Origin: JADLHS01 sp044225555
Lineage (GTDB): Bacteria > Verrucomicrobiota > Verrucomicrobiia > Limisphaerales > JADLHS01
Direction: 5' to 3'
DNA: 64,000 nucleotides
NCBI GenBank assembly: GCA_044225555.1
Contig: JBGAIM010000015.1
Location: forward strand, 112,549 to 176,548
In this document: piece after piece, positions 26,011-34,935 of the stretch
How the letters are laid out: every line of letters begins with the position of its first letter
Position numbering within the stretch: position 1 is the first letter of the stretch
The notes under the pieces: generated by a model
The model's input: the letters and a program-made list of their open reading frames with translations, nothing else
What the model was told of the DNA's origin: nothing
Database searches by the model: none
Translations under genes and position numbers: made by a program

Positions 26011-29000
26011 ATGATTAACCGGATATTAGAATTTTCCCTTCGCCAGCGCGTGTTCGTCTTGATGGCGACGTTCGGGCTGATTGGCGTCGGCATCTGGTCC
26101 ATGCTGCGGTTGCCGATTGATGCCGTGCCGGACATCACCAATGTCCAGGTGCAGATCAATACCCAAGTGCCCGCCCTCGCGCCGGAGGAAATTGAAAAGC
26201 TTGTCACTTTTCCCATCGAAACCGAAATGGCCGGGATTCAAAACCTCGTCGAGTTGCGTTCCATTTCCAAGTTCGGCCTGTCGCAAGTGACGCTGGTGTT
26301 CGAGGACGGCACGGATATTTATCGCGCCCGCCAACTGGTCAACGAGCGGTTGCAAAACACGCTGGACGAATTGCCGCCCGGCGTTCAGCCCAGGCTCGGA
26401 CCGATTACGACCGGCCTCGGCGAGATTTATCATTACGTCGTGGACTACAAGCCGGGCGCAACGAACAAGCCCGCCACTCGCTACGAGCAGTTGCTTCAAC
26501 TCAAGTTGATTCAGGATTGGACCATCAAACCACTGCTACGCAGCGTGCCGGGCATTGCGGAAATCAGTCCTTCGGGCGGCTACGAAAAGCAAATCGTCGT
26601 CCAGCCCGACCCGCAAAAAATGACGAGCGCTGGAATCGGCTTCGATGAATTGTCGGCAGTCATCAACGAGAACGCGGAGAACGCTGGAGGCGGTGTCATT
26701 CAACAGGCCGGGGAACAGATTTCCATTCGGGGCATCAGCCGGGTGCAAACGGCGGATGAAATCGCGAACCTGCCGATTAAATTCGGCTTCGGCAAAGAAC
26801 CCATCAAGGTGAGAGACGTGGCGGATGTGGGAATCGGCTCGAAGGTCCGCACGGGCGCTTCATTGGAGAACGGTGAAGAAACCGTTTCTGGCATCACTCT
26901 CATGCTAGCTGGCGGAAACAGCCGCCTCATTGCCCGGAGCGTTGATGAACGGCTCAAGGAGATTCAGAAGAAACTCCCCGAAGGAGTGGAGATTCGCACG
27001 ACTTACGACCGCAGCGATCTGGTCAATCGCACAATCTCCACCGTGAAAAAGAACCTCTTTGAAGGCGCGGTTCTAGTCGTCGTCGTTCTCCTGCTGTTGC
27101 TCGGAAACGTTCGCGCCGCGATCATCGTTGCCGCCGCGATCCCGCTGGCGATGCTCTTTGCGCTGACCGGCATGGTGAAGGGCGGCGTTTCAGGCAACCT
27201 CATGAGTTTGGGCGCAATTGATTTCGGCCTGGTCATTGATGGCGCGGTTGTCATCGTTGAAAACATTGTCCGACAACTCGGCGAGAAGCAGCATCACCTC
27301 GGACGGCGCTTGAATCGCGAAGAGCGGCTTCATGTTGTCTTGAGCGCATCGAAGCAAGTCGGCTCGCCGATGTTTTTTGGCGTGGCGATCATCACGATCG
27401 TCTATTTCCCCATCCTTGCGCTGACTGGCGTCGAAGGAAAAATGTTTCATCCGATGGCGCTCACCGTGATGTTCGCGCTGGGCGGCGCGCTCGTGCTGAC
27501 GCTCACACTCATGCCGGTGCTCTGCTCGTTCCTCCTGCGCGGCGATATTAAGGAAGGTGACAATTGGGCAATCCGCGTCGCGAAGAAAATCTACGCACCC
27601 GTCCTGCATTGGGCGCGGCGTTTCCGGTGGCTCACGCTGTCGGGCGCGGTCGGATTATTTGCGCTGTCGGTTTTTGTTTTCTCCCGTCTCGGCGCGGAAT
27701 TTGTGCCCGAACTGGATGAAGGGACTTTTCTGATTCAAATGGTTCGCACCACCAGCATTGGTTTGGATGCGGCCATTGACATGCAGAAGAAAACCGAGGG
27801 CGTTTTGCGGGCTGATTTCCCGGAAGTGGCCCGCACGTATTCCCGCATCGGCACGGCGGAAGTGGCGACCGACCCGATGGGCGTGAACGTGGCCGACACC
27901 TACGTCTTTTTTACGCCGGAAGAGAAGTGGCGCAAGGTCAACGGACACGCCATCACAAAACCGGAATTGGCCAACCTGATGAGCGAAGTGATAAGCAAGA
28001 AAGTTCCAGGGCAAGCGGCGCTGTTCCTGCAACCGATTGAAATGCGCTTCAACGAACTGCTCGAAGGCACGCGCGCCGACATCGCGGTGAAAGTCTTCGG
28101 GCCGGATTACGACATCCTTGAAAAGTCCGCCAAGGAAATCCGCGACATCCTCGCCAGCATTCGCGGCGCGGCGGACGTTGACTTCGACGCGCTTGGCAAA
28201 GCGCCGGTGCTGCAAATCACGCTGAACCGCACGAACCTGAGCAAATTCAATTTCCGCGCGGAAGAAGTGAACCACGCCATTGCGACAGGTCTTGGTGGCA
28301 AGACCGTGGGCACGATTGTCGAAGGCAACCGGCGCTTCAACATCGTCGTGCGAATGCCTGAAGCGTTGCGGTCGAAAATCGAAGGCTTGAAGTATCTGCC
28401 GGTGGACAGCAGGGACGGCGGTTTGGTGACTTTGGGACAACTTGCCGATTTCAAAATGGCCGAACAAGTGAACACCATCAATCGCGAGTCAGGCCAGCGA
28501 CGGCTGGCGATTGTCCTCAATCTGCGCGGTCGCGACGTGGAGAGCTTCGTGAAGGAGGCACAGGAGAAAATTCAGCAAGTGAAATTGCCGGAGGGTTACT
28601 ACGTCGAATTCGGCGGACAGTTCAAGAATCTCCAACAGGCGCGGGCGCGGCTCATGATTGTTGTCCCGGTCGCTCTGATTTTAATTTTCCTGCTCGTCTT
28701 CGCCGCCTTCGGCAGCATCCGGCAAGCGTTGCTCATCTATTCCGGCATTCCACTTGCCGTGACCGGCGGAGTGTTTGCACTCGCGTTGCGCGGCCTGCCA
28801 TTCAGCATCTCTGCGGGCGTTGGCTTCATTGCTTTGAGCGGCGTCGCTGTCCTCAACGGCCTCGTGATGATCAGTTATTTCAACCAATTGCGCGAGGAAG
28901 GCAAAAGCGTGCAAGACTCCGTTCTCGAAGGCTCGCTGACCCGCCTGCGTCCGGTGCTCATGACGGCACTGGTCGCCAGCTTCGGTTTTGTGCCAATGGC

Positions 29001-29217
29001 GTTGGCCCACGGCGCGGGAGCGGAAGTTCAACGCCCGCTGGCCACCGTCGTCATTGGCGGTATTTTGAGTTCCACTTTTCTGACCCTGGTATTGCTGCCG
29101 ACGCTTTACGAATGGGTCGAGAACAAGAGAAAATCACCCCCGGACCAAAAGGCGGACGGCTCTTGGAAAACGAAAGTCCGCGCGCGGAATTTTTCGTTGA
29201 AACAAACAAGACCGTGA
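26011..29217 (+). CDS. czcA: Divalent heavy-metal RND efflux pump (CzcA), operon 3
   Basis: A 1,068-aa paralogue of the operon 2 pump. TM4 has GAIDFGLVIDGAVVIVEN with both Asp residues (Co/Zn/Cd class). The helices and porter domains are complete to LLPTLYEWVENKRK. The last 25-30 residues (through WKTKVRARNF) are translated from DNA that in another frame encodes the beginning of the four-Cys protein, so the native polar tail seen in the operon 2 pump has been replaced. A deletion joining the two genes explains this. The pump core is unaffected. Confidence 0.92.
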   Translation: MINRILEFSLRQRVFVLMATFGLIGVGIWSMLRLPIDAVPDITNVQVQINTQVPALAPEEIEKLVTFPIETEMAGIQNLVELRSISKFGLSQVTLVFEDGTDIYRARQLVNERLQNTLDELPPGVQPRLGPITTGLGEIYHYVVDYKPGATNKPATRYEQLLQLKLIQDWTIKPLLRSVPGIAEISPSGGYEKQIVVQPDPQKMTSAGIGFDELSAVINENAENAGGGVIQQAGEQISIRGISRVQTADEIANLPIKFGFGKEPIKVRDVADVGIGSKVRTGASLENGEETVSGITLMLAGGNSRLIARSVDERLKEIQKKLPEGVEIRTTYDRSDLVNRTISTVKKNLFEGAVLVVVVLLLLLGNVRAAIIVAAAIPLAMLFALTGMVKGGVSGNLMSLGAIDFGLVIDGAVVIVENIVRQLGEKQHHLGRRLNREERLHVVLSASKQVGSPMFFGVAIITIVYFPILALTGVEGKMFHPMALTVMFALGGALVLTLTLMPVLCSFLLRGDIKEGDNWAIRVAKKIYAPVLHWARRFRWLTLSGAVGLFALSVFVFSRLGAEFVPELDEGTFLIQMVRTTSIGLDAAIDMQKKTEGVLRADFPEVARTYSRIGTAEVATDPMGVNVADTYVFFTPEEKWRKVNGHAITKPELANLMSEVISKKVPGQAALFLQPIEMRFNELLEGTRADIAVKVFGPDYDILEKSAKEIRDILASIRGAADVDFDALGKAPVLQITLNRTNLSKFNFRAEEVNHAIATGLGGKTVGTIVEGNRRFNIVVRMPEALRSKIEGLKYLPVDSRDGGLVTLGQLADFKMAEQVNTINRESGQRRLAIVLNLRGRDVESFVKEAQEKIQQVKLPEGYYVEFGGQFKNLQQARARLMIVVPVALILIFLLVFAAFGSIRQALLIYSGIPLAVTGGVFALALRGLPFSISAGVGFIALSGVAVLNGLVMISYFNQLREEGKSVQDSVLEGSLTRLRPVLMTALVASFGFVPMALAHGAGAEVQRPLATVVIGGILSSTFLTLVLLPTLYEWVENKRKSPPDQKADGSWKTKVRARNFSLKQTRP

Positions 29218-29498
29218 CCATCACGTTTTACGACAAAGACCTGAAAGCCATATCGCCCGGCGAGCAGGTTGTAACGGCGATTGCCGAAGCGAAAGGCGGC
29301 AAGGTCAAAATCGAGTTTGAAAAGAAAGGTGACGCGCTGGTTTCCAAAACGCCCCTGCCGGAAGGCAACGACTACAACGTCGTGGTGCAACTCCGCTCCA
29401 AGGCGGATGCCAAGCCGCAGAATTTTCGTATCAAGTATAACATGACGCCATGCGGCAAGTGCAAACGCGCAGAGTATGCGTGCATTTGCGACGAGTGA
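29112..29498 (+). CDS. Four-Cys-tail protein, copy 2, lacking its signal peptide
   Basis: A 128-aa frame aligned from about residue 13 with the mature part of the 152-aa protein at 22432 (KGGRLLENESPRAEFFVETN against KGGKLLEKTEPNAEFVVETN). The tail CGKCKRAEYACICDE keeps all four Cys. The ATG at 29112 lies inside the pump gene, 106 bp before its stop, and no signal peptide precedes the homologous part. The product would be cytoplasmic or the gene is broken, although its own start may lie slightly downstream. It is a likely product of the deletion that also altered the pump's end. Confidence 0.55.
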   Translation: MGREQEKITPGPKGGRLLENESPRAEFFVETNKTVTITFYDKDLKAISPGEQVVTAIAEAKGGKVKIEFEKKGDALVSKTPLPEGNDYNVVVQLRSKADAKPQNFRIKYNMTPCGKCKRAEYACICDE

Positions 29499-29542
29499 GC
29501 ATTGAGGTGGAATCTCAAGCCGCTTCGAAGGTTCAGCGTGGA

Positions 29543-29824
29543 TTATTCCACGTAGCGCTCCAGCACGACCAGAAGCTCCTGCAAATGCTTGCGGCCTTCC
29601 GCCGGGGAGTGGGCGTGCTCGATGCAGTGCTGCATGTGGGAATGAATCAAGGTTTCGGACAGCGACTTGATGGCCTTGCGGGCGGACACCAATTGCATGA
29701 GGATTTCCGAGCAGTCGCGATCCTCCTCCAGCATCCGCTCAATGGCGTTCATCTGGCCGACGATGCGGCGCACACGAAGTTTTTGGGCGTCGCGCTCGCT
29801 GCGGGAATGACTGTGCTGTTTCAT
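29543..29824 (-). CDS. CsoR/RcnR-family metal-sensing repressor
   Basis: A 93-aa all-helical DUF156 repressor. The ligand positions read Cys38, His63 and Cys67 (DCSEIL; LIHSHMQHC), the spacing of Cu(I)-binding CsoR. RcnR-type Ni/Co sensors have His in the third place. The N-terminus has HSH, which in RcnR can add a ligand, so the metal is open between Cu(I) and others. It binds DNA as a tetramer and leaves on metal binding (family knowledge). It is divergent from the NicO-like gene, with a G-tract operator between them. Confidence 0.88.
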   Translation of the reverse strand: MKQHSHSRSERDAQKLRVRRIVGQMNAIERMLEEDRDCSEILMQLVSARKAIKSLSETLIHSHMQHCIEHAHSPAEGRKHLQELLVVLERYVE

Positions 29825-29873
29825 GCAATCGAAGGATAACCGCCCAACCGGTGAAACTCAACCCTTGCTTACA

Positions 29874-29892
29874 TATAGGGGGTGGGGGTATA
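29874..29892. promoter_or_regulatory. CsoR/RcnR-type operator
   Basis: TATA, five G, T, five G, TATA: a G-tract flanked by inverted TATA arms (29874-29877 and 29889-29892). Operators of this repressor family consist of a G/C tract with A/T inverted repeats. It lies between the divergent repressor and transporter genes, 9 bp before the chosen GTG start, and its G-tract may also serve as ribosome-binding sequence. Confidence 0.7.
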
Positions 29893-29900
29893 GTCCACCA

Positions 29901-30941
29901 GTGGATGCTAAAGTATTTACGACCATCGCCGTGACGGGATTCTCCGTCGCTTTCTTTCATGCCGCCATCCCGACGCATTGGTTGCCCTTCGTGCTGACGG
30001 GGCGGGTGCAGAAATGGGGCAAGTCGAAGACGCTGGCCATCACAACGCTGGCCGGGTGCGGGCACGTTCTGTTCACCGCGGCCCTCGGCTTTCTGGTCGC
30101 GTGGTGCGGCATCAAATTGAGCGACAAGATTGGCGGCTGGTTTCCGTGGATTGCCGGCGGGGCGTTGATCACTTTCGGTCTTTATTATGTGATTCAACAA
30201 ATTCGCGGCAAAGGCCACGGACATTCGCATCTGTTCGGCGGACATGCCCACGACCGCGGCGAGGTTGAACACGGCCCGCGCAATGGCCTGCTCGTGAATA
30301 CCGGCCACGGTTTCATTGAAATCACTGTGTTTGAAACCGGTGTGCCGCCGCAGTTCCGGCTCTTTTTTTATGACAAGGACAAGCAGGCACGCTCCGTGCC
30401 AGCGCCCGAACACATAAAAGTTGAAACCGTGCGACCCGACGGAGCACGTCAGACCTTTGCCTTTCGCGCGCAGGGTGAATACCTCGAATCCACGAGTGAC
30501 ATTCCTGAACCGCATGAGTTCAAGGCTATCGTTCAACTGTCACATGGCAGCCACGCGCACAACCACGAGGTGCAATTTGAGGAACACGACCACGCGCATC
30601 ACGATCATGGTGGGTGCAGCCACGACAGCGCAGCGGTTCAACCGCCGCCGCGCAAATCGGATTGGGCGGCGATACTCAGCCTGCTCGCATTGCTGACTTT
30701 TTCGCCCTGCGAAGGATTCTTGCCGGTTTATGTCTCCGGCGTGCGCTACGGCTGGAGCGGATTCTTCTTGCTGACGCTGATTCTGTCGGTTGCGACCGTC
30801 GCGGGAATGGTTGTGTTCACCTGGCTCACGCTCGCGGGCATGGAGAAGCTCAAGCTCCAGTTCCTCGAAAAATACGAGCGCGGCATCCTCGGCGGCTTGC
30901 TCTGTCTGCTAGGATTGCTGGTGATTCTTTTTGAGCATTGA
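29901..30941 (+). CDS. NicO/RcnA-like metal transporter with inserted periplasmic beta domain
   Basis: A 346-aa membrane protein. Three TM segments come first (FHAAIPTHWLPF is in the first), then a His-rich stretch (GKGHGHSHLFGGHAHD) and a soluble domain of about 110 residues (FETGVPPQFRLFFYDKDKQA ... AQGEYLESTSDIPEPHEFKA). A second His-rich run (EEHDHAHHDHGGCSH) and three more TMs (TFSPCEGFLPVYVSG) follow. The soluble domain resembles the N-terminal domain found in some metal RND adaptors. The frame is open to 29823, but that start would lie upstream of the operator; GTG 29901 is preferred, with no strong SD. It probably exports Ni/Co/Zn-type ions. Confidence 0.65.
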   Translation: MDAKVFTTIAVTGFSVAFFHAAIPTHWLPFVLTGRVQKWGKSKTLAITTLAGCGHVLFTAALGFLVAWCGIKLSDKIGGWFPWIAGGALITFGLYYVIQQIRGKGHGHSHLFGGHAHDRGEVEHGPRNGLLVNTGHGFIEITVFETGVPPQFRLFFYDKDKQARSVPAPEHIKVETVRPDGARQTFAFRAQGEYLESTSDIPEPHEFKAIVQLSHGSHAHNHEVQFEEHDHAHHDHGGCSHDSAAVQPPPRKSDWAAILSLLALLTFSPCEGFLPVYVSGVRYGWSGFFLLTLILSVATVAGMVVFTWLTLAGMEKLKLQFLEKYERGILGGLLCLLGLLVILFEH

Positions 30942-30946
30942 AGCCC

Positions 30947-33172
30947 ATGAGCGATGACCACAAACATGATCACGGCGCTTGTTGCGCCGGACACACCCAC
31001 GAAGCAGCAAAGGAAGCTCGCGTTCTAAACCCCGACGTAAAGGCGAGCAGCCAAACGACGCTCCGCGTGGCCGGAATGGATTGTCCCGATGAAATCGCCG
31101 CGATTGAACGCGCGCTGAAACCGCTCGCGGGGGTGGGCGAAGTCAAAGTGAACCTCATGGCGGGGACGGCGACGATTGCTCACGAATCATCGGTCACGCC
31201 CGAACAACTCATCAAAGCGATTGGCACAGCAGGCTTGAAGGCTTCGCCAATAAGCGATGAACATGGAGAGGAAGATGAGCACGACCATAGCGCCAGCCGC
31301 GCCCGTCTCGCGTCCGTGATTATTTCCGGCGTCTTCACCGGCGTTTCACTTCTGCTTCAATGGCAGAATCCATTCGCGCCTTACGGAAAAGTTGCCGCCG
31401 CTCTCATCGCCATACTCGCGAGCGGTTGGCTCATTCTGCCGAAAGCGATTCGCGCGCTGCGTCATTTCTCGCTCGATATGAATGTGCTGATGAGCGTCGC
31501 GGTAATTGGCGCGGCGGCTATCGGCGAATGGACGGAGGCGGCGGCGGTTGTATTTTTGTTCGCTTTATCTGAATTGCTGGAAGGATTCAGCGTCGGTCGC
31601 GCGCGCCGGGCAATTCAATCGCTGCTCGAACTCACGCCGGAAACCGCTTTGGTAAAGCGCGGCGACCAGATTCAGGAAGTGCGGGTTGAGGAAGTCAAAG
31701 TGGATGAAACCCTCATCATCAAATCAGGAGCGCGCGTGCCGCTGGACGGCGTGGTGACTTCTGGCGAATCCGCCATCAACCAAGCGCCCATCACCGGCGA
31801 ATCCATGCCGGTCGAAAAGAAATCCGGCGACACCGTGTTCGCGGGAACAATCAACGGCGAAGGTTCGCTTGAAGTGAAAGCGACCAAAGCTTCGACGGAC
31901 ACCACGTTGGCGAAAATCATCAAGCTCGTCGGCGAGGCGCAGGGCCAGAAAGCGCCGTCGCAACGCTTCGTGGACCGCTTCGCGAAGATTTACACCCCGG
32001 CGGTTTTCGTGGTTGCCATTCTGGTTTTGCTATCCGGCCCGTTGCTTTTCAACGGCGCATGGCTGGAGTGGACGTATCGCGCGCTGGTGCTGCTCGTCAT
32101 CGCCTGTCCGTGTGCGCTGGTGATTTCCACGCCGGTTTCCATCGTCTCCGGCCTGACCGCAATGGCGCGGCGCGGTGTGCTCATCAAAGGCGGAGTGTTC
32201 CTTGAAGAAATCGGCAAACTGAAAGCCCTCGCCGTGGACAAGACCGGCACGATCACCGAAGGCAAACCTCGCGTCCAACAGGTGATTCCGTGGAACGGGA
32301 AATCGGTGGAAGAAATCCTGCGCATCGCCGCCGCGATTGACACGCACTCGGAACATCCGCTCGCTCAAGCCGTCGTGAAGTATGCGGAGGAAAAGAAAAT
32401 CCAATTCCCGCGCAGCGAAAATTATCAGTCCAAAACCGGACGCGGAGCGGAAGCGCAAATTGACGGGCATTTGTATTTCGTCGGCAACCACCGCTTCGCG
32501 CACGAATCCGCCGTCTGTTCGGATGAACTGGAAAAGAAGCTGGGCGAACTGGAAGCCCAAGCGATGTCCGTCGTCATCGTCGGCCATAAACCGCATGAAG
32601 GCTGCACCGGCGAAGTGCTGGGAATTCTCGCGGTCGCCGACACGGTTCGCCCCAATGCCGCTGAAGCCATCAAAGCCCTTCACGCCGCTGGAGTGGAAAA
32701 AGTTGTCATGTTGAGCGGTGACAATCAGCGAACTGTGGATGCGATTTCCAAACAGGTTGGCATTGACGAGGCCAAAGGTGATTTGTTGCCCGACCAAAAG
32801 ATTGAGCGCATCCGCGAACTGCTCGCGCAGCACAAGCACGTCGGCATGATCGGCGACGGCGTAAATGACGCGCCTGCGATGGCCGCAGCGAGAATCGGCA
32901 TTGCGATGGGCGGCGCGGGCACGGACACCGCGATTGAAACAGCGGACATCGCCTTGATGCAGGATGATTTGAGCAAAGTTGCGGAAACCGTTGCGTTAGG
33001 CCGTCGCACCGTCCGCATCATTCAGGCGAACATCGCCTTCGCGCTTGGCGTGAAGGCTGTGTTCCTCGTGCTCGCGTTATCCGGTCACACAAGTCTCTGG
33101 CTGGCGATTCTGGCCGATACCGGCGCGACGCTCATCGTCATCGCCAATGCGCTGCGATTGCTCCGGGCTTGA
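30947..33172 (+). CDS. zntA: Zn/Cd/Pb-exporting P1B-2-type ATPase (ZntA/CadA-like)
   Basis: A 741-aa inner-membrane ATPase. The N-terminus is His/Cys-rich (DDHKHDHGACCAGHTHE), followed by one HMA domain with the DCPDE form of the metal loop (VAGMDCPDEIAAIE), in which the second Cys is missing. CPC lies near residue 384 (IACPCALVIS), DKTGTITEG near 430, SEHPLAQA and GDGVNDAPA downstream. TM8 has ADTGAT, the DxG signature of the Zn/Cd/Pb subclass. ATG 30947 is 5 bp after the NicO-like stop, so the two are coregulated by the CsoR-type switch. Confidence 0.93.
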   Translation: MSDDHKHDHGACCAGHTHEAAKEARVLNPDVKASSQTTLRVAGMDCPDEIAAIERALKPLAGVGEVKVNLMAGTATIAHESSVTPEQLIKAIGTAGLKASPISDEHGEEDEHDHSASRARLASVIISGVFTGVSLLLQWQNPFAPYGKVAAALIAILASGWLILPKAIRALRHFSLDMNVLMSVAVIGAAAIGEWTEAAAVVFLFALSELLEGFSVGRARRAIQSLLELTPETALVKRGDQIQEVRVEEVKVDETLIIKSGARVPLDGVVTSGESAINQAPITGESMPVEKKSGDTVFAGTINGEGSLEVKATKASTDTTLAKIIKLVGEAQGQKAPSQRFVDRFAKIYTPAVFVVAILVLLSGPLLFNGAWLEWTYRALVLLVIACPCALVISTPVSIVSGLTAMARRGVLIKGGVFLEEIGKLKALAVDKTGTITEGKPRVQQVIPWNGKSVEEILRIAAAIDTHSEHPLAQAVVKYAEEKKIQFPRSENYQSKTGRGAEAQIDGHLYFVGNHRFAHESAVCSDELEKKLGELEAQAMSVVIVGHKPHEGCTGEVLGILAVADTVRPNAAEAIKALHAAGVEKVVMLSGDNQRTVDAISKQVGIDEAKGDLLPDQKIERIRELLAQHKHVGMIGDGVNDAPAMAAARIGIAMGGAGTDTAIETADIALMQDDLSKVAETVALGRRTVRIIQANIAFALGVKAVFLVLALSGHTSLWLAILADTGATLIVIANALRLLRA

Positions 33173-33199
33173 GAAACGGACATCCTCTTGCTTCAACTG

Positions 33200-33799
33200 A
33201 TGAACACTGACGATGCAACTGATTCGTCTCAGCCGAAGTTTTGGGACACTCGCTTCGCGGCGGAAAAAATGCCGTGGGATTGCCACGGCGTCCCTGACAA
33301 ACTGAAGACCTACCTCTCGCGAACAAAACCGGGGCGCGCACTGATCCCTGGTTGCGGGTCGGCCTACGAAGTGGCGGCGTTTCGTACGGCGGGCTGGTCA
33401 GTAACGGCGATTGATTTCTCGCCTGTTGCCGTTGAACGCGCCAAAAGTATTCTCGGACCGCTCGGCGAATTGGTTATGTGTGGAGATTTCTTTCAGCATC
33501 TGCTGAACGGATCGTCATTCGATGTGGTTTACGAACGCACATTCCTGTGCGCACTTCCGCCGAAGCTGTGGCCAGACTACGCGGCACGGATGCGCCAATT
33601 GATTCGACCCGGCGGAAAGCTGGTCGGCTTCTTTCTTTACGGAGAGGAGTCTGAGCCGCCGCCTTATCCGCTGACCACAGCTCAGGCCGATGAATTATTC
33701 GGGCGCTACTTCATCCTCACCCAAGACGAACCAGTGAGGGATTCGTTACCAGTCTTTGCCGGAAAGGAACGCTGGCAGGAATGGACGCGTTCGCAGTGA
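33200..33799 (+). CDS. Thiopurine S-methyltransferase-like SAM-dependent methyltransferase
   Basis: A 199-aa cytoplasmic methyltransferase. KFWDTRFAAEKMPWDCHGVP is the typical N-terminal block of the TPMT-like family, ALIPGCGSAYEVAAF is SAM motif I, and FDVVYERTFLCALPP is the motif IV region. ATG 33200 is chosen; a TTG at 33188 is in frame. It lies 27 bp after the Zn ATPase, so it may be cotranscribed. Bacterial relatives methylate selenium, tellurium or thiols, which would fit a metalloid-detoxification role, but the substrate cannot be read from sequence. Confidence 0.85.
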   Translation: MNTDDATDSSQPKFWDTRFAAEKMPWDCHGVPDKLKTYLSRTKPGRALIPGCGSAYEVAAFRTAGWSVTAIDFSPVAVERAKSILGPLGELVMCGDFFQHLLNGSSFDVVYERTFLCALPPKLWPDYAARMRQLIRPGGKLVGFFLYGEESEPPPYPLTTAQADELFGRYFILTQDEPVRDSLPVFAGKERWQEWTRSQ

Positions 33800-34113
33800 T
33801 GCCGTGACCAACGCGCGGTTTGCTTCGCTCCACGGGCTGCCCGTCGCCCCGTCCCCCTCTCGACGACACCCGTTCCGCTTCTCAAACCGCGCGCTCGTCA
33901 CGAGCTTGCATGGTGCAGGGCCGCAGGAGCGGCGGGCTTCCGTCTGCGGCCCGGCGGCGGGACGTTTCGCTTCGGCTGCGATTCGCTAGGCGCTCCTCTC
34001 CGCCCTCCGCTTCACTTTCCCCGCCCTCCGACCACAGACCGAAGCACAAAAGTTGATTCACTCGTTTGGCCATCCTTGCCGAACAGGTTCGGCGAAACTA
34101 GAATCCTCGGCTA
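33800..34113. other. GC-rich non-coding gap with a 9-bp hairpin
   Basis: No convincing gene is seen. A perfect 9-bp inverted repeat (33918-33926 with 33944-33952, 17-nt loop) lies near the middle and may end the metal operon transcript, although no T run follows. The strand is strongly C/T-rich at 33990-34040. This is the border between the metal island and the accessory region. Confidence 0.5.
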
Positions 34114-34920
34114 ATGGCTGGCCCATCGGACAAGACCGTTAAGAAGCTGTTTGCGCTTTCGCGCAATCGCTGCGCTTACCCGAAATGCGACACAGCGATT
34201 GTGCATCCTAGCGGGACAGTTGTTGGCGAAGTCTGCCACATCAAAGCACAGAATACCGGCGGGCCAAGGTTTGACGCGAAACAATCCGACGAGGCAAGAC
34301 ACGCCTTTGATAACCTCATTTTGCTTTGCAGTGTGCATCATCGTGTCGTTGATGACCAATCCGCGACTTATACCGTTGAGTTGCTGGCGGAGATGAAGGA
34401 GATGCACGAACGCGACGGTGATATTGAGCTATCGCAAGAGGCAGCACGCATGGCGCACAAATTGTTTGAGCACTCTCAGTTGTCCATCAATGCGGCAAAG
34501 GGCGCTCAGGTGATGGTCGCCAGTCCGGGTGGAATTCAAGCGCAGCAGGTCGTGATTAAAACCACCAAACGCCGCGCGCCCAACATCCTCCCAACCCAAG
34601 GCGCAATCGGGCACAACCTGGCCAAGCGCAACTACACGCTCCATCTCATTGAGCGTTACAATGATTTTCAGAAGTGGGATTCGTCGAAGCAGGGCAAGGG
34701 CAAATACATTGTCATCCACCGCGCCATCAAAACAGAGTTTGGCGCGAAATGGGATCTTGTTCCCGAAATGCAGTTCCCAAGATTGGTGGAGTATCTCCAG
34801 CGCCGCATCCTAAACTCCAAACTTGGGCGCATCAAAAACAGTCGCGGCGAAAAGTGCTTCAGCACTTGGGAAGAATGGTTGCAGAAGAATCACGAAGGTG
34901 AGTCTGGAACGACGGACTAG
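34114..34920 (+). CDS. HNH-type nuclease-like protein with C-terminal unknown domain
   Basis: A 268-aa protein. Residues 18-90 form an HNH-like zinc fold: RNRCAYPKCDTAI (CxxxxC), GEVCHIKAQNTGGPR (the conserved CHI..), then NLILLCSVHHRVVDD with C..HH. The C-terminal 140 residues have no recognised fold; they are basic and helical (LVEYLQRRILNSKLGRI). It is followed 15 bp later by an unknown gene, forming a likely two-gene unit. HNH proteins of this type occur in restriction and other defence loci; the target is unknown. Confidence 0.7.
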   Translation: MAGPSDKTVKKLFALSRNRCAYPKCDTAIVHPSGTVVGEVCHIKAQNTGGPRFDAKQSDEARHAFDNLILLCSVHHRVVDDQSATYTVELLAEMKEMHERDGDIELSQEAARMAHKLFEHSQLSINAAKGAQVMVASPGGIQAQQVVIKTTKRRAPNILPTQGAIGHNLAKRNYTLHLIERYNDFQKWDSSKQGKGKYIVIHRAIKTEFGAKWDLVPEMQFPRLVEYLQRRILNSKLGRIKNSRGEKCFSTWEEWLQKNHEGESGTTD

Positions 34921-34935
34921 AGTTCACTACCCGCC

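Noticed and set aside
29499..29542. Terminator between operon 3 and the CsoR-type gene
   Set aside because: Only a weak 5-bp stem without T run was found between the convergent genes.
29823..29900. Upstream ATG for the NicO-like gene
   Set aside because: It would place the CsoR-type operator inside the coding sequence and overlap the repressor's start. The added 26 residues do not look like part of the protein.
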